9,575 bases of DNA from Anammoximicrobium sp032229885 (GTDB lineage: Bacteria; Planctomycetota; Planctomycetia; Pirellulales; Pirellulaceae): positions 1 through 9,575 of the forward strand of contig JAVYAJ010000303.1 of the NCBI GenBank assembly GCA_032229885.1. The letters are read 5' to 3'. Position 1 is the first letter of the stretch. Every line of letters starts with the position of its first letter. Position numbers and translations under genes: made by a program. Shown piece by piece: positions 1-6,426 of the stretch. The notes beneath the pieces were generated by a model. The model ran no database searches, was not told the origin of the DNA, and saw only the letters and a program-made list of their open reading frames with translations.

Positions 1-326
1 CGAAACTTGGCGCGAATTCGCGGCTTTTCTCGGCTGGATTCGCAGGGTGGCAATTAAGTTCGATGACATCGGCCACACTGTGTGGCGCGAGCAGTCGCGC
101 GACGGAGACGCGCCTGCCATCCCAGGCAGGTTTACGTTGCTCGGCTAGCGAAGTCTGTTTTCGGGCTGCCGCGCGTCGAAGCCCACGCGGGCTGGCACTG
201 CGACGCCCCGACGGTTCTTCCAGCGACTCGTGGATCAGAATCCTCGGAGCGTGGCGCGATGAATCGGCTGACGCGACAGCTCAGCGACCCACTTACCCCA
301 CTCATTTTCACAACGGGAGGTATCTC
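1..326. other. Left-edge region without a convincing gene
   Basis: No reading frame here has a recognisable product. One frame is open from the edge to a stop at 146-148 and could be the tail of a gene starting outside the window, but its roughly 48 residues match no family I know. Another frame runs open from base 3 into the pilin gene at 327, which in high-GC DNA is expected by chance. The stretch holds a 15-base interrupted palindrome at 72-86 (arms GCCACAC and GTGTGGC around one T) and a 12-base perfect palindrome at 11-22. Either could be a protein-binding site, but nothing supports this beyond symmetry. No clear sigma70-type promoter for the pilin gene was found. Confidence 0.45.
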
Positions 327-656
327 ATGAAGGTCTTGAGGCAACTGTGGCAGGACGATGCGGGCTTTGTCGTTTCCACGGAACTAGTGTTGATCGCCAG
401 CATCTTGGTGATCGGCATGATCGTGGGCTTGGCCACGGTCCGCGACCAGGTGGTCCAAGAGTTGGGCGACATCGGCCTGGCCATCGGCCAACTGAACCAA
501 TCCTACTCGTTCTCCGGCGTTTCAGGGCATACCGCGACCACAGCGGGTTCAAGCTTCGTCGATCAGACGGACTTCTGTGATGACGCCGAGGCTCAGGCCC
601 CGAATGGCCCACCAGCTTGTATCCAGTTCGTAAATACGACGCCGGGTGAGGGCTAA
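327..656 (+). CDS. Short pilin-like protein, copy 1
   Basis: A 109-residue protein with a short charged head (residues 1-12), a hydrophobic helix at about 15-38, then an extracytoplasmic part. This resembles Flp/type IVb-like pilins: the motif GFVVSTE (13-19) looks like a prepilin peptidase site followed by a Glu at the start of the helix, although the Glu is at +6 from the Gly rather than +5. The C-terminal half carries SYSFSGVSGHTAT and two cysteines (Cys84, Cys98) that may close a small loop. The start at 327 is chosen because GGGAGG lies at 315-320, six bases upstream, and because the second copy aligns from the same point; the longer frame from 63 would add about 88 residues of arginine-rich, non-homologous sequence. 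A paralogue follows at 772. Similar short proteins are common in planctomycetes as hypothetical proteins; the pilin role is inferred. Confidence 0.85.
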   Translation: MKVLRQLWQDDAGFVVSTELVLIASILVIGMIVGLATVRDQVVQELGDIGLAIGQLNQSYSFSGVSGHTATTAGSSFVDQTDFCDDAEAQAPNGPPACIQFVNTTPGEG

Positions 657-713
657 CCGCAAACCCACAAATCCGCGCCCATCCGCAAGCGGTTGGCTCC
701 TACTGTGTCTGGT

Positions 714-740
714 CGGCTGTCGCCTGACGGGCGACAGCCG
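714..740 (+). repeat. Perfect 11-bp stem-loop between the two pilin-like genes
   Basis: The left arm CGGCTGTCGCC (714-724) and right arm GGCGACAGCCG (730-740) are exact reverse complements around a 5-base loop, TGACG. A smaller hairpin, CCGC-AA-GCGG, lies just upstream at 683-692. The stem sits 57 bases after the first gene's stop and 31 bases before the second gene's ATG. No T-run follows, so it is not a standard intrinsic terminator. It could stabilise the upstream message, lower read-through, or be a dispersed palindromic repeat. Confidence 0.7.
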
Positions 741-771
741 CGGGCCCTCACAAAATTCCTCGGAGGCTCAA

Positions 772-1122
772 ATGTTGATCTACGCAAAACTGCTGTGGCG
801 GGATAACCGGGCGTTCGTCGTCTCAGCCGAGTTGGTACTGGTCGCCAGCGTCCTGGTCATCGGGTTGCTCGTCGGCTTGGTGACGGTCCGCGACCAGGTC
901 GTCCAAGAGCTGGCTGATGTGGCGGCCGCGATCAGCCGATCGAATCAATCCTACTCGTTCTCCGGCGTCAGCGGCCACACGGCCACGGGCGCGGGGAGCT
1001 TGTTTGTCGATCAGGTCGATTTCTGCGACAACGTCAACGGAATCCCGACGAGCGTCGATCCGCCGGGCCAGCCGGCGGCGTGCGTCAGTGTCACGGTACC
1101 CGCGACGCTTGGCGAAGGCTAA
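772..1122 (+). CDS. Short pilin-like protein, copy 2
   Basis: A 116-residue paralogue of the protein at 327-656. Over a 72-residue core (residues 15-86 here, 14-85 in copy 1) 56 positions are identical by my count. The hydrophobic helix spans about 16-39 and the block SYSFSGVSGHTAT is unchanged. The presumed prepilin site reads RAFVVSAE, with Ala in place of the Gly of copy 1. The C-terminal loop between Cys85 and Cys104 is 18 residues long against 13 in copy 1 and differs in sequence. The start at 772 is supported by GGAGG at 762-766, five bases upstream, and by alignment with copy 1; the upstream extension to 646 overlaps the end of copy 1 and has no homology to it. It is probably co-transcribed with, or was duplicated from, copy 1. 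A structural pilin or surface fibre subunit is the likely role, by inference. Confidence 0.85.
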   Translation: MLIYAKLLWRDNRAFVVSAELVLVASVLVIGLLVGLVTVRDQVVQELADVAAAISRSNQSYSFSGVSGHTATGAGSLFVDQVDFCDNVNGIPTSVDPPGQPAACVSVTVPATLGEG

Positions 1123-1204
1123 CGCCAGCAATCAGAATTGATAGAGCATCAAACAGCAAGTTACCCCAGATTGCCAGAAGACCACGCTGGACGCGACATA
1201 ATGG

Positions 1205-1311
1205 TAACTGAAATGGCGGGAGGACGACCATAGAGCGGTACGCCGTCCTTGCGGGACGGGATCCGTCGCGTCCACCCGGTCGCGGCCACGACGGAGCGTG
1301 GCCCTCCAATG
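1205..1311. repeat. Candidate dispersed intergenic repeat with two hairpins
   Basis: Two hairpins lie close together: CCGTCC (1243-1248) with GGACGG (1254-1259) around a 5-base loop, and GGCCACG (1284-1290) with CGTGGCC (1297-1303) around a 6-base loop. From memory, this kind of sequence, read on the minus strand as GGAGGGCCACGCTCCGTC and onward, recurs between genes in planctomycetes and related bacteria and is often mis-annotated as small hypothetical proteins. Only one copy is in the window, so the repeat status is not shown here. The boundaries are approximate. Confidence 0.4.
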
Positions 1312-1658
1312 CACCCCCCCAGCGTGACGTAGGCTTGCTTCGCCGGATGCGATCCCGGCTGATAAACAAGGCAACAATTGTCCGTCGGGGGCGATGAGTG
1401 CTGATTTACGGCACAAACCATTTATCCGACAAACTCGTCCTCTACGGTCTGAACGTGTCGAAGGCAGCCGACGCAGTGCGTTCGCGCGGCGCATCGGCTT
1501 CGATATGCCTTGCCGGGGTCAGCACGAGACTTTGCGGGCTGTGGCATTCTTGTCGGCCCGCAGACAATTACGAGATCCAGGGGACCACAAATCGCGACGC
1601 GCCCCTTCGAGGAGACACGTATCGACTGTGTCGCGCGTACGTCGGCTGCCGGATTTTC

Positions 1659-1688
1659 TTGTCTGTGACGCCGCGCGATCCGTATACT
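1659..1688 (+). promoter_or_regulatory. Candidate sigma70-type promoter for the HEAT-repeat gene
   Basis: TTGTCT (1659-1664) matches four of six -35 consensus bases and TATACT (1683-1688) matches five of six -10 bases, with an 18-base spacer. Only seven bases separate the -10 box from the ATG at 1696, so transcription would start at or next to the start codon. The gene has no Shine-Dalgarno sequence, which fits a leaderless message. Confidence 0.35.
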
Positions 1689-1695
1689 TGACCGT

Positions 1696-2928
1696 ATGGA
1701 GCGTTGTCTGCTTGGCGTCTGTTGTCTACTCTTCGCGCGCGAGGCGGTCGCTGCCGACTCGACGGCTGGCAGCGCAGTGTTTTCGTTGGTCACGGGCGGC
1801 CAAGTCGAAGGCCGGCTGCTGAATCCCGACGAACAGCCGCGCACGTCGTATCTGGTGCGCACCGAAACCGGCGGAACCGTCCGACTGGCCGCCGCCGACG
1901 TCGGTCGCGTCGTGACGGTTTCCGAGGATCTGGCGTGGTATCGCCAGACGTTGCCGACCGTTCCGCCGACCGTCCCAGGGCACTGGGCGATGGCCGAGCA
2001 GTGTCGCGAGCGGAACCTCAGGACCGAGCGCGACCTCCATCTGCGCGAGATCTTGAAACTCGACCCGGATAACGCCGAAGCGCACTACGGCTTGGGCTAC
2101 AGCAAGGTCGATGGCAATTGGATCCTCGCCGACCAACTGATGCAGAGCCGCGGATACGTCCGCTATCGCGGCGCGTGGCGGATCGCCCAGGACGTGGCGT
2201 TGGAACAGGCGGCCGAGAAGTATGACAAGCTGGTCAAGGATTGGAGGCAGAAGGTCAAGACGATGCAGACGGCGATCAACAAACAACGCGGCAAAGAGCA
2301 CGATGCGCTCGCGGCCCTGCGCGCGATCCGCGACCCGGCCGCCGCGCCTGCCTTGGCGGAAATCGTCGATGATCCGCGCCAGTCGCGCGAATTGAGGCTG
2401 GTCTGCATCGAAGTGCTGGGTCGGCTCCGCAGCGCGGCCGGCGTGGCGGCATTCGTCAAGCAGATCATCGAGGACGCGGATCCGCACATCCGCGAAGCCT
2501 GCCTGGATCAACTGGCTCGATACGGCGCGCCGCAGGCGGTCCGCGCCTGCGAAAAAATGTTGGCCTCGAAGGACAATCGTCGGGTCAATCGGGCCGCAGC
2601 CTGTCTGGCAGCGCTGCACGACGTGTCGGTCACCGCGTCGCTGATCAACAGCCTCGTCACCACGCACAAGTTCGTGATCCAGAATCCCGGTGGCAGTCCC
2701 GGCCAGATGAACCTGGGGTTTGGCAGTGGTCCCAGCGGATCCGGCAATTCGTTTACGGCAGGCGGCCGGCCGCAGACCGTCGAAAAACAACTGCAAAACG
2801 AAGGCGTGTTGCACGCGCTGGTGACCCTCCATCCGGGCGTCAATTTTGGCTTCGACGTGGCAAGCTGGAAACGTTGGTACGCCAATCAGAATCGGCCCAA
2901 CGTGCTGGACTTGCGCCGCGATTTCTGA
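1696..2928 (+). CDS. Exported HEAT-repeat protein
   Basis: A 410-residue protein with a probable Sec signal peptide: a hydrophobic stretch at 4-13 and an Ala-Val-Ala site at 17-19, so the mature form would begin near Ala20. Residues 25-77 look like a small beta-rich domain. Residues 110-165 resemble a TPR-like unit (EILKLDPDNAEAHYGLGY) followed by Gly/Trp-rich segments (GNW, GAW). Residues 170-202 are charged and probably helical or coiled. Residues 203-320 hold HEAT-type helical repeats with motifs such as IRDPAAAPALAEIV and ADPHIREACLDQLARYG. A Gly/Ser-rich linker (332-358) leads to a C-terminal NFGFDVASWKRWY motif of a sort I associate with planctomycete HEAT proteins. The start is fixed at 1696: an in-frame stop lies at 1666-1668 and no other start codon lies between. 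There is no Shine-Dalgarno site. It likely acts as a periplasmic or surface scaffold for protein contacts; the partner is unknown. Confidence 0.88.
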   Translation: MERCLLGVCCLLFAREAVAADSTAGSAVFSLVTGGQVEGRLLNPDEQPRTSYLVRTETGGTVRLAAADVGRVVTVSEDLAWYRQTLPTVPPTVPGHWAMAEQCRERNLRTERDLHLREILKLDPDNAEAHYGLGYSKVDGNWILADQLMQSRGYVRYRGAWRIAQDVALEQAAEKYDKLVKDWRQKVKTMQTAINKQRGKEHDALAALRAIRDPAAAPALAEIVDDPRQSRELRLVCIEVLGRLRSAAGVAAFVKQIIEDADPHIREACLDQLARYGAPQAVRACEKMLASKDNRRVNRAAACLAALHDVSVTASLINSLVTTHKFVIQNPGGSPGQMNLGFGSGPSGSGNSFTAGGRPQTVEKQLQNEGVLHALVTLHPGVNFGFDVASWKRWYANQNRPNVLDLRRDF

Positions 2929-2978
2929 CTGCCAGCCGCGTCGCGCCCCCGGTTGACCTACCCCCACGCGACGCCACA

Positions 2979-3002
2979 CGCAGGGGCCGCGACGGCCCCG
3001 CG
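2979..3002 (+). terminator. Candidate terminator hairpin after the HEAT-repeat gene
   Basis: GGGGCCG (2983-2989) pairs with CGGCCCC (2993-2999) over a 3-base loop, and CGC/GCG (2979-2981, 3000-3002) extend the stem to 10 bp past a bulged A. It begins 50 bases after the stop codon. No U-tract follows, so it would be a weak or factor-assisted terminator, or only a stabilising 3' structure. Confidence 0.4.
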
Positions 3003-3107
3003 TTGCCATACGTTCGTCAAGAAAGGCCAGGATCCCCCCTGACTTGTGGCCCGTCGGCTGCGTATGCTGAGACCAGCCAGATGCACGCCTGAACGTGGGA
3101 GTCATCG

Positions 3108-5273
3108 ATGAGAGATCGGTCTGCCGCTGGCCATGCGGGTTGGTTTGCCGTGACGATCTTGCTGGGGGCATTCTTGGGGTTCCAGGTCCAGCCCCTGTTC
3201 AGCAAGACGATTCTGCCGTGGTTTGGCGGCAGCCCCGCGGTGTGGACGACGTGCCTGGTGTTTTTTCAGACGGCCCTGCTGGCCGGTTACGCCTATGCGC
3301 ATGCTCTGTCGCGTCTGCGGCCGGTGCATCGCCAAGTGTTCGTCCATCTGATGTTGGCCGTCGCGGCCCTGTTGCTGCTGCCGATCACTCCGGGCCCGGA
3401 CTGGCGTCCGACGCCGCGCGCCAGCCCGATCGGCCAGATCGTGCTGTTGCTGGTCCGTTTCGTGGCAGTGCCCTACGTGTTGCTGGCGGCCACGTCGCCT
3501 CTGTTGCAAAGCTGGTTCGCGGCGGTGGACGCCAAACGGTCGGTGTACCGTTTCTATGCGCTCTCGAATCTCGGCTCGCTCGCCGGGCTGATCAGCTATC
3601 CGCTGATCGTCGAGCCGCGGCTGACGACCAGTCGTCAGGGCCTGTTGTGGTCACTGGCCTTTGGCGTGTATGCGGCCCTGTGCGGCGTGCTCGCGCTGCG
3701 GATGCGTTCCGCGTCGCGCTCGCCGACGGGTCGGCCGGTGGCGGCTGGCCCGTCGGCCTTGGCGGCCGCGGCGGGCGTCGGCAAGCAGACATGGTGGACA
3801 TGGGTTCTGCTGCCCGCGCTGGGGTCGATTCTACTGCTGTCGATCACCAACCACCTGTGCCAGAACGTCGCCGTGATTCCCTTGTTGTGGATCGTTCCGC
3901 TGGCGACGTATCTGGTGACGTTCATCATCTGTTTCGAGGCCGAGCAGTGGTACGTGCGGCGGTGGTTTGCGGCGATGGCCTTGTTGGCTCTGTTGGCCGC
4001 CAGCTATCTGGTGTTGTTTCGATATCTGGATCAGACGTTTCTGGCACTCGGCCTCGAGGATCTGTGGTTTTACTTGACGCATGACGTGGTCGTCGAGGCG
4101 ACCGTGTATCTGCTGATCCTGTTTCTGTTGTGCATGATCTGTCACGGAGAACTGGTCCGCCGCAAGCCTCCGCCCGAGCGGCTGACCGCGTTCTATCTGG
4201 CCGTTTCCGCCGGCGGCGCGGCGGGTGGGATGCTGGTGGCCGTCGTCTGTCCCCAGGTGTTTGCCTCGTACGTCGAGCTGAATCTGAGCCTGTTGGCCGG
4301 ATTTGGCCTCGCCCTGGCCGTATTGGCCGACGAGGCGCGGCGGCAGTGGTTTCCTCGCGTGTCGCGAACGGTGCGGATGATCGCGGCCGTGCTTGCCGCC
4401 GCGGCGGGCGCGATTGTGGTCTGGGGACAGTGGGAGGCGGCGGACCACGAGGCCGGCCTGCTGCGCCTGCGCAATTTCTACGGGACGATGTCGGTCAAAG
4501 AACGTTATCCCAACGAACCCGAGTGGCGGGGGTTGGCACTGTATCACGGCCGTACGTTGCACGGCTTCGAACATGATTTGCCGCGGCTGCGCGGCAAGCC
4601 GACGACCTACTATACCGAGGACAGCGGCGTGGGTCGCGCGCTGGCCGCGATGCGTCAAACGAAGCCTTTGCGAGTTGGGCTTGTCGGGCTCGGAGTCGGT
4701 ACGCTGGCCGCCTACGGACGACCGGGAGACGTGTTCACGTTTTATGAAATCGACGAGGATGTCGTCCGGTTGGCGCGTCAGTACTTCAGTTTCCTCACTC
4801 AATCCGCGGCCCGGGTCGAGGTGGTGGTCGGCGACGCCCGGTTGTCATTGGAGCACGCGCCGCCGCAGGATTTCGACGTTCTGGTGTTGGACGCCTTCAG
4901 TGGCGATGCGATTCCCGTCCACCTCTTGACCGCCGAAGCCTTCGCCGTCTATCTGCGGCATCTCCGGCCCGAGGGCATCATCGCCGCGCACATCAGCAGC
5001 CGCTATGTCGACCTCGTGCCCGTCTTGAACGCGCTGGCGCGGCACTGCCAATTGAGCCAAGCATACGTCGTGTGGCCGCAGGACCCGACCGGAGTCGATT
5101 GGGCGGACCAGCATGGGTTGGGGTTGACGCCGTCCCAATGGATGCTGCTGTCCCGAGATCCGCGAGTCCTGCAGCGCGCGCCGATCCGCGAAGCTGCCGA
5201 GATTCCCGTGGAACTGCGGACCCAGCCCGTCTGGACGGATCAATCCAACAACCTGCTGCAGGTACTGCGGTGA
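3108..5273 (+). CDS. Fused polytopic membrane / spermidine-synthase-like protein
   Basis: A 721-residue protein in two parts. Residues about 12-441 contain roughly 12-13 hydrophobic segments, the transporter-like membrane half. Residues about 450-720 form a cytoplasmic Rossmann-type domain like spermidine synthase and other SAM-dependent aminopropyl- or methyltransferases. It has a glycine-rich loop GLGVG (527-531), an acidic residue after the second strand (YEIDE, Glu547), GDA (575-577) and LDAFSGDAIPVHLLT (594-608). LYHGRTLHG (478-486), YYTEDSGVG (501-509) and the C-terminal WTDQSNNLL (709-717) match features I recall from the 'fused MFS/spermidine synthase' family. The usual GGGDG loop and DSxDP motif of true spermidine synthases are altered, so polyamine synthesis is not assured. 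The start at 3108 has GGGAG at 3097-3101, six bases upstream; a weak -10-like TATGCT lies at 3063-3068. Its only near neighbour downstream is convergent, so it is probably monocistronic. Confidence 0.92.
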   Translation: MRDRSAAGHAGWFAVTILLGAFLGFQVQPLFSKTILPWFGGSPAVWTTCLVFFQTALLAGYAYAHALSRLRPVHRQVFVHLMLAVAALLLLPITPGPDWRPTPRASPIGQIVLLLVRFVAVPYVLLAATSPLLQSWFAAVDAKRSVYRFYALSNLGSLAGLISYPLIVEPRLTTSRQGLLWSLAFGVYAALCGVLALRMRSASRSPTGRPVAAGPSALAAAAGVGKQTWWTWVLLPALGSILLLSITNHLCQNVAVIPLLWIVPLATYLVTFIICFEAEQWYVRRWFAAMALLALLAASYLVLFRYLDQTFLALGLEDLWFYLTHDVVVEATVYLLILFLLCMICHGELVRRKPPPERLTAFYLAVSAGGAAGGMLVAVVCPQVFASYVELNLSLLAGFGLALAVLADEARRQWFPRVSRTVRMIAAVLAAAAGAIVVWGQWEAADHEAGLLRLRNFYGTMSVKERYPNEPEWRGLALYHGRTLHGFEHDLPRLRGKPTTYYTEDSGVGRALAAMRQTKPLRVGLVGLGVGTLAAYGRPGDVFTFYEIDEDVVRLARQYFSFLTQSAARVEVVVGDARLSLEHAPPQDFDVLVLDAFSGDAIPVHLLTAEAFAVYLRHLRPEGIIAAHISSRYVDLVPVLNALARHCQLSQAYVVWPQDPTGVDWADQHGLGLTPSQWMLLSRDPRVLQRAPIREAAEIPVELRTQPVWTDQSNNLLQVLR

Positions 5274-5354
5274 CCGATCACGATGACGAATCGCGCCGAT
5301 GCGTCTGCTGTTCCCATCCGGCGCAAAGGTTGCGATGCGAGCCGTGCGACGTAG

Positions 5355-5380
5355 GCGGCAGCGATGGGTGGCAGCGATAG
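5355..5380. repeat. Two tandem copies of a 13-base unit
   Basis: Positions 5355-5367 and 5368-5380 are adjacent 13-base units sharing 11 of 13 bases; both contain GGCAGCGAT (5357-5365 and 5370-5378). They lie in the gap between two convergent genes. This may be a chance slippage product. Confidence 0.4.
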
Positions 5381-5401
5381 GCGCGGCGATGGACGCAGCG
5401 T

Positions 5402-5429
5402 CGCCGCGCGGCGGCCGGACGACATCCGG
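5402..5429. terminator. Adjacent palindromes in the convergent gap, possible bidirectional terminator
   Basis: CGCCGCGCGGCG (5402-5413) is a perfect 12-base palindrome. Next to it, CCGGA (5415-5419) pairs with TCCGG (5425-5429) around a 5-base loop. They lie between the plus-strand gene ending at 5273 and the minus-strand gene ending at 5447, where a shared terminator would be expected. There is no T-run on either side, so intrinsic termination is doubtful. Confidence 0.3.
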
Positions 5430-5446
5430 GCGTCGAGCGGCAGCGG

Positions 5447-6076
5447 TCACAGATCGCCTGCGCCGCTGAGCGATTCTGGCGAGAGATGATCGACGCGATT
5501 ATGAGCGACCAGCGTCCACGCCGCGGGGCTCGCGGCGCGGAGGACGCTGATCGAGGCGTTTTCCAGCGCGCTGCGCCCTGCGTCGCCGGAGATGGGAACC
5601 AAGGCCGCCAACGTGACCGCTAACAGCCGACCGTGCGAGAACACGGCAACCCGCTCGAACCCGCTGAGGGCAATGTCGCGCAGCGCGGCCACGCCGCGGT
5701 CCTGCAGTTCGTGTCGAGACTCGCCGCCGGGGATTGCATAGTCCGGTTCGTTCGCCGCCCATCGCGCAAAGATCTCGGGATACAGCGTTGCCGCTTCGGT
5801 GCGCAACCGTCCCTGAAAGATGCCGATGTCGATCTCCTGCAAGCGCGGATCGACCCGAATCGTCAGCCGCAGCCGATCCGCCGTGATCCGAGCGGTCTCG
5901 AGCGCCCGCTGCAAGGGGCTGGAGTAGATCGCGTCGATCCGCATTTTGGCCAATACGTCCGCAACCGCCCGGCTCTGGCGCCGTCCCAGATCGGACAGGG
6001 GCGAATCCGCTCGGCCCTGCATCCGGCCTTCGGCATTATGAACGCTCTGTCCGTGACGGACGCAGAACAGCCACAC
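5447..6076 (-). CDS. Histidine phosphatase family protein (phosphoglycerate mutase-like)
   Basis: A 209-residue protein with the marks of the histidine phosphatase superfamily, branch 1. These are RHG with the nucleophile His8 (VRHGQSVHN), SSPLQRALETA with Arg57, the acidic motif LQEIDIG with Glu81, IPGGES (115-120), and VFSHG with the second catalytic His148. Such enzymes transfer or remove phosphate through a phosphohistidine intermediate; the substrate (sugar phosphate, phospho-cofactor or other) cannot be told from sequence. I chose the GTG start at 6076 because GGAGGG lies nine bases upstream (6086-6091, minus strand) and the family normally begins a few residues before RHG. An ATG at 6169 would add 31 residues with no family similarity. 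The gene is convergent with the fused membrane protein and divergent from the gene at 6427; no functional link to either is evident. Confidence 0.88.
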   Translation of the reverse strand: MWLFCVRHGQSVHNAEGRMQGRADSPLSDLGRRQSRAVADVLAKMRIDAIYSSPLQRALETARITADRLRLTIRVDPRLQEIDIGIFQGRLRTEAATLYPEIFARWAANEPDYAIPGGESRHELQDRGVAALRDIALSGFERVAVFSHGRLLAVTLAALVPISGDAGRSALENASISVLRAASPAAWTLVAHNRVDHLSPESLSGAGDL

Positions 6077-6380
6077 GTGGTCATGCCCTCCGGGAAAGAA
6101 AACGTATTTTCGACCGGGCCATCGCGCGCCGGTCGCCAGGCTGAAGTCCTTCGGCGTGCTGCCGCACACGCCTGTCTGTTCCCGAGTTGCTGCGTTTCAG
6201 AGCGCGCAGGCTCGTTCGCCTGCCCAAGCGCAGTCTCTGATCCGCACGGGGGCGGCCTGCGGCACGCTTGGCTGCAGATGGGTTTCGTGACGAACCCGCG
6301 CTCGAGCCCTGACGACGGACCTCAGCGCGATTCCGGCTCGAGAAAACGTCGGCCAACCGCGGCCGCAGCTTAGCGTGTCC

Positions 6381-6402
6381 GGCGGGTCGTGTCACGCCCG
6401 CC
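6381..6402. promoter_or_regulatory. Near-perfect palindrome, possible operator
   Basis: GGCGGG (6381-6386) and CCCGCC (6397-6402) flank CGTG (6388-6391) and CACG (6393-6396), giving 10 matched base pairs around a central T with one extra T in the left arm. A one-base centre cannot form an RNA hairpin, so a DNA-binding site is more likely. It overlaps the place where the -35 box would fall for the -10-like TACAAT at 6415-6420, fitting a repressor operator. This is inferred from position and symmetry only. Confidence 0.35.
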
Positions 6403-6414
6403 TGGACGGGATGG

Positions 6415-6420
6415 TACAAT
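6415..6420 (+). promoter_or_regulatory. Candidate -10 box just before the gene at 6427
   Basis: TACAAT matches five of six bases of the -10 consensus and ends six bases before the ATG at 6427. No clear -35 box lies at the usual distance, where the sequence is palindromic and GC-rich. If used, transcription would begin at about the start codon, giving a leaderless message. The gene has no Shine-Dalgarno sequence. Confidence 0.35.
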
Positions 6421-6426
6421 GAGCGC

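Larger units (their letters stand above)
1123..1695. other. Gene-poor intergenic stretch
   Basis: There is no credible gene in these 573 bases. Several overlapping frames on both strands are open, but their translations are rich in Arg, Ser and Pro, lack family motifs, and have no good ribosome-binding sites. The stretch contains a pair of hairpins resembling a dispersed repeat (1243-1303). It also has a 7-bp inverted repeat (TGCGGGC at 1533-1539 with GCCCGCA at 1556-1562, 16-base loop), and a candidate promoter for the next gene at 1659-1688. Composition is more mixed near 1130-1210 and 1360-1440, which are relatively A+T-rich for this genome. Confidence 0.6.

Noticed and set aside
11..22. 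Perfect 12-base palindrome CGCGAATTCGCG, the same sequence as the well-known crystallised B-DNA dodecamer.
   Set aside because: It contains an EcoRI site and is plausible by chance in GC-rich DNA; nothing around it suggests function.
63..326. Long N-terminal extension of the first pilin-like gene.
   Set aside because: The paralogue has no counterpart, the sequence is Arg/Ser-rich without motifs, and a good ribosome-binding site precedes the ATG at 327.
646..771. N-terminal extension of the second pilin-like gene, which includes a lipoprotein-like LLLCLVGC segment.
   Set aside because: The segment encodes the 11-bp hairpin, overlaps the end of the first gene, and has no equivalent in copy 1; GGAGG supports the start at 772.
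1132..1494. Minus-strand open frame of 120 codons in the intergenic stretch.
   Set aside because: Arg-rich translation, no family match, overlaps a likely non-coding repeat with hairpins.
1726..3171. Minus-strand open frame of 481 codons.
   Set aside because: It is the antisense shadow of the HEAT-repeat gene, whose own frame has a signal peptide and repeat motifs.
3831..4802. Minus-strand open frame of 323 codons.
   Set aside because: Antisense shadow of the fused membrane protein; Gln/His/Arg-rich with no motif.
5633..6373. Plus-strand open frame of 246 codons opposite the phosphatase.
   Set aside because: The minus-strand frame carries all phosphatase motifs; this one has none and is a GC-driven shadow.
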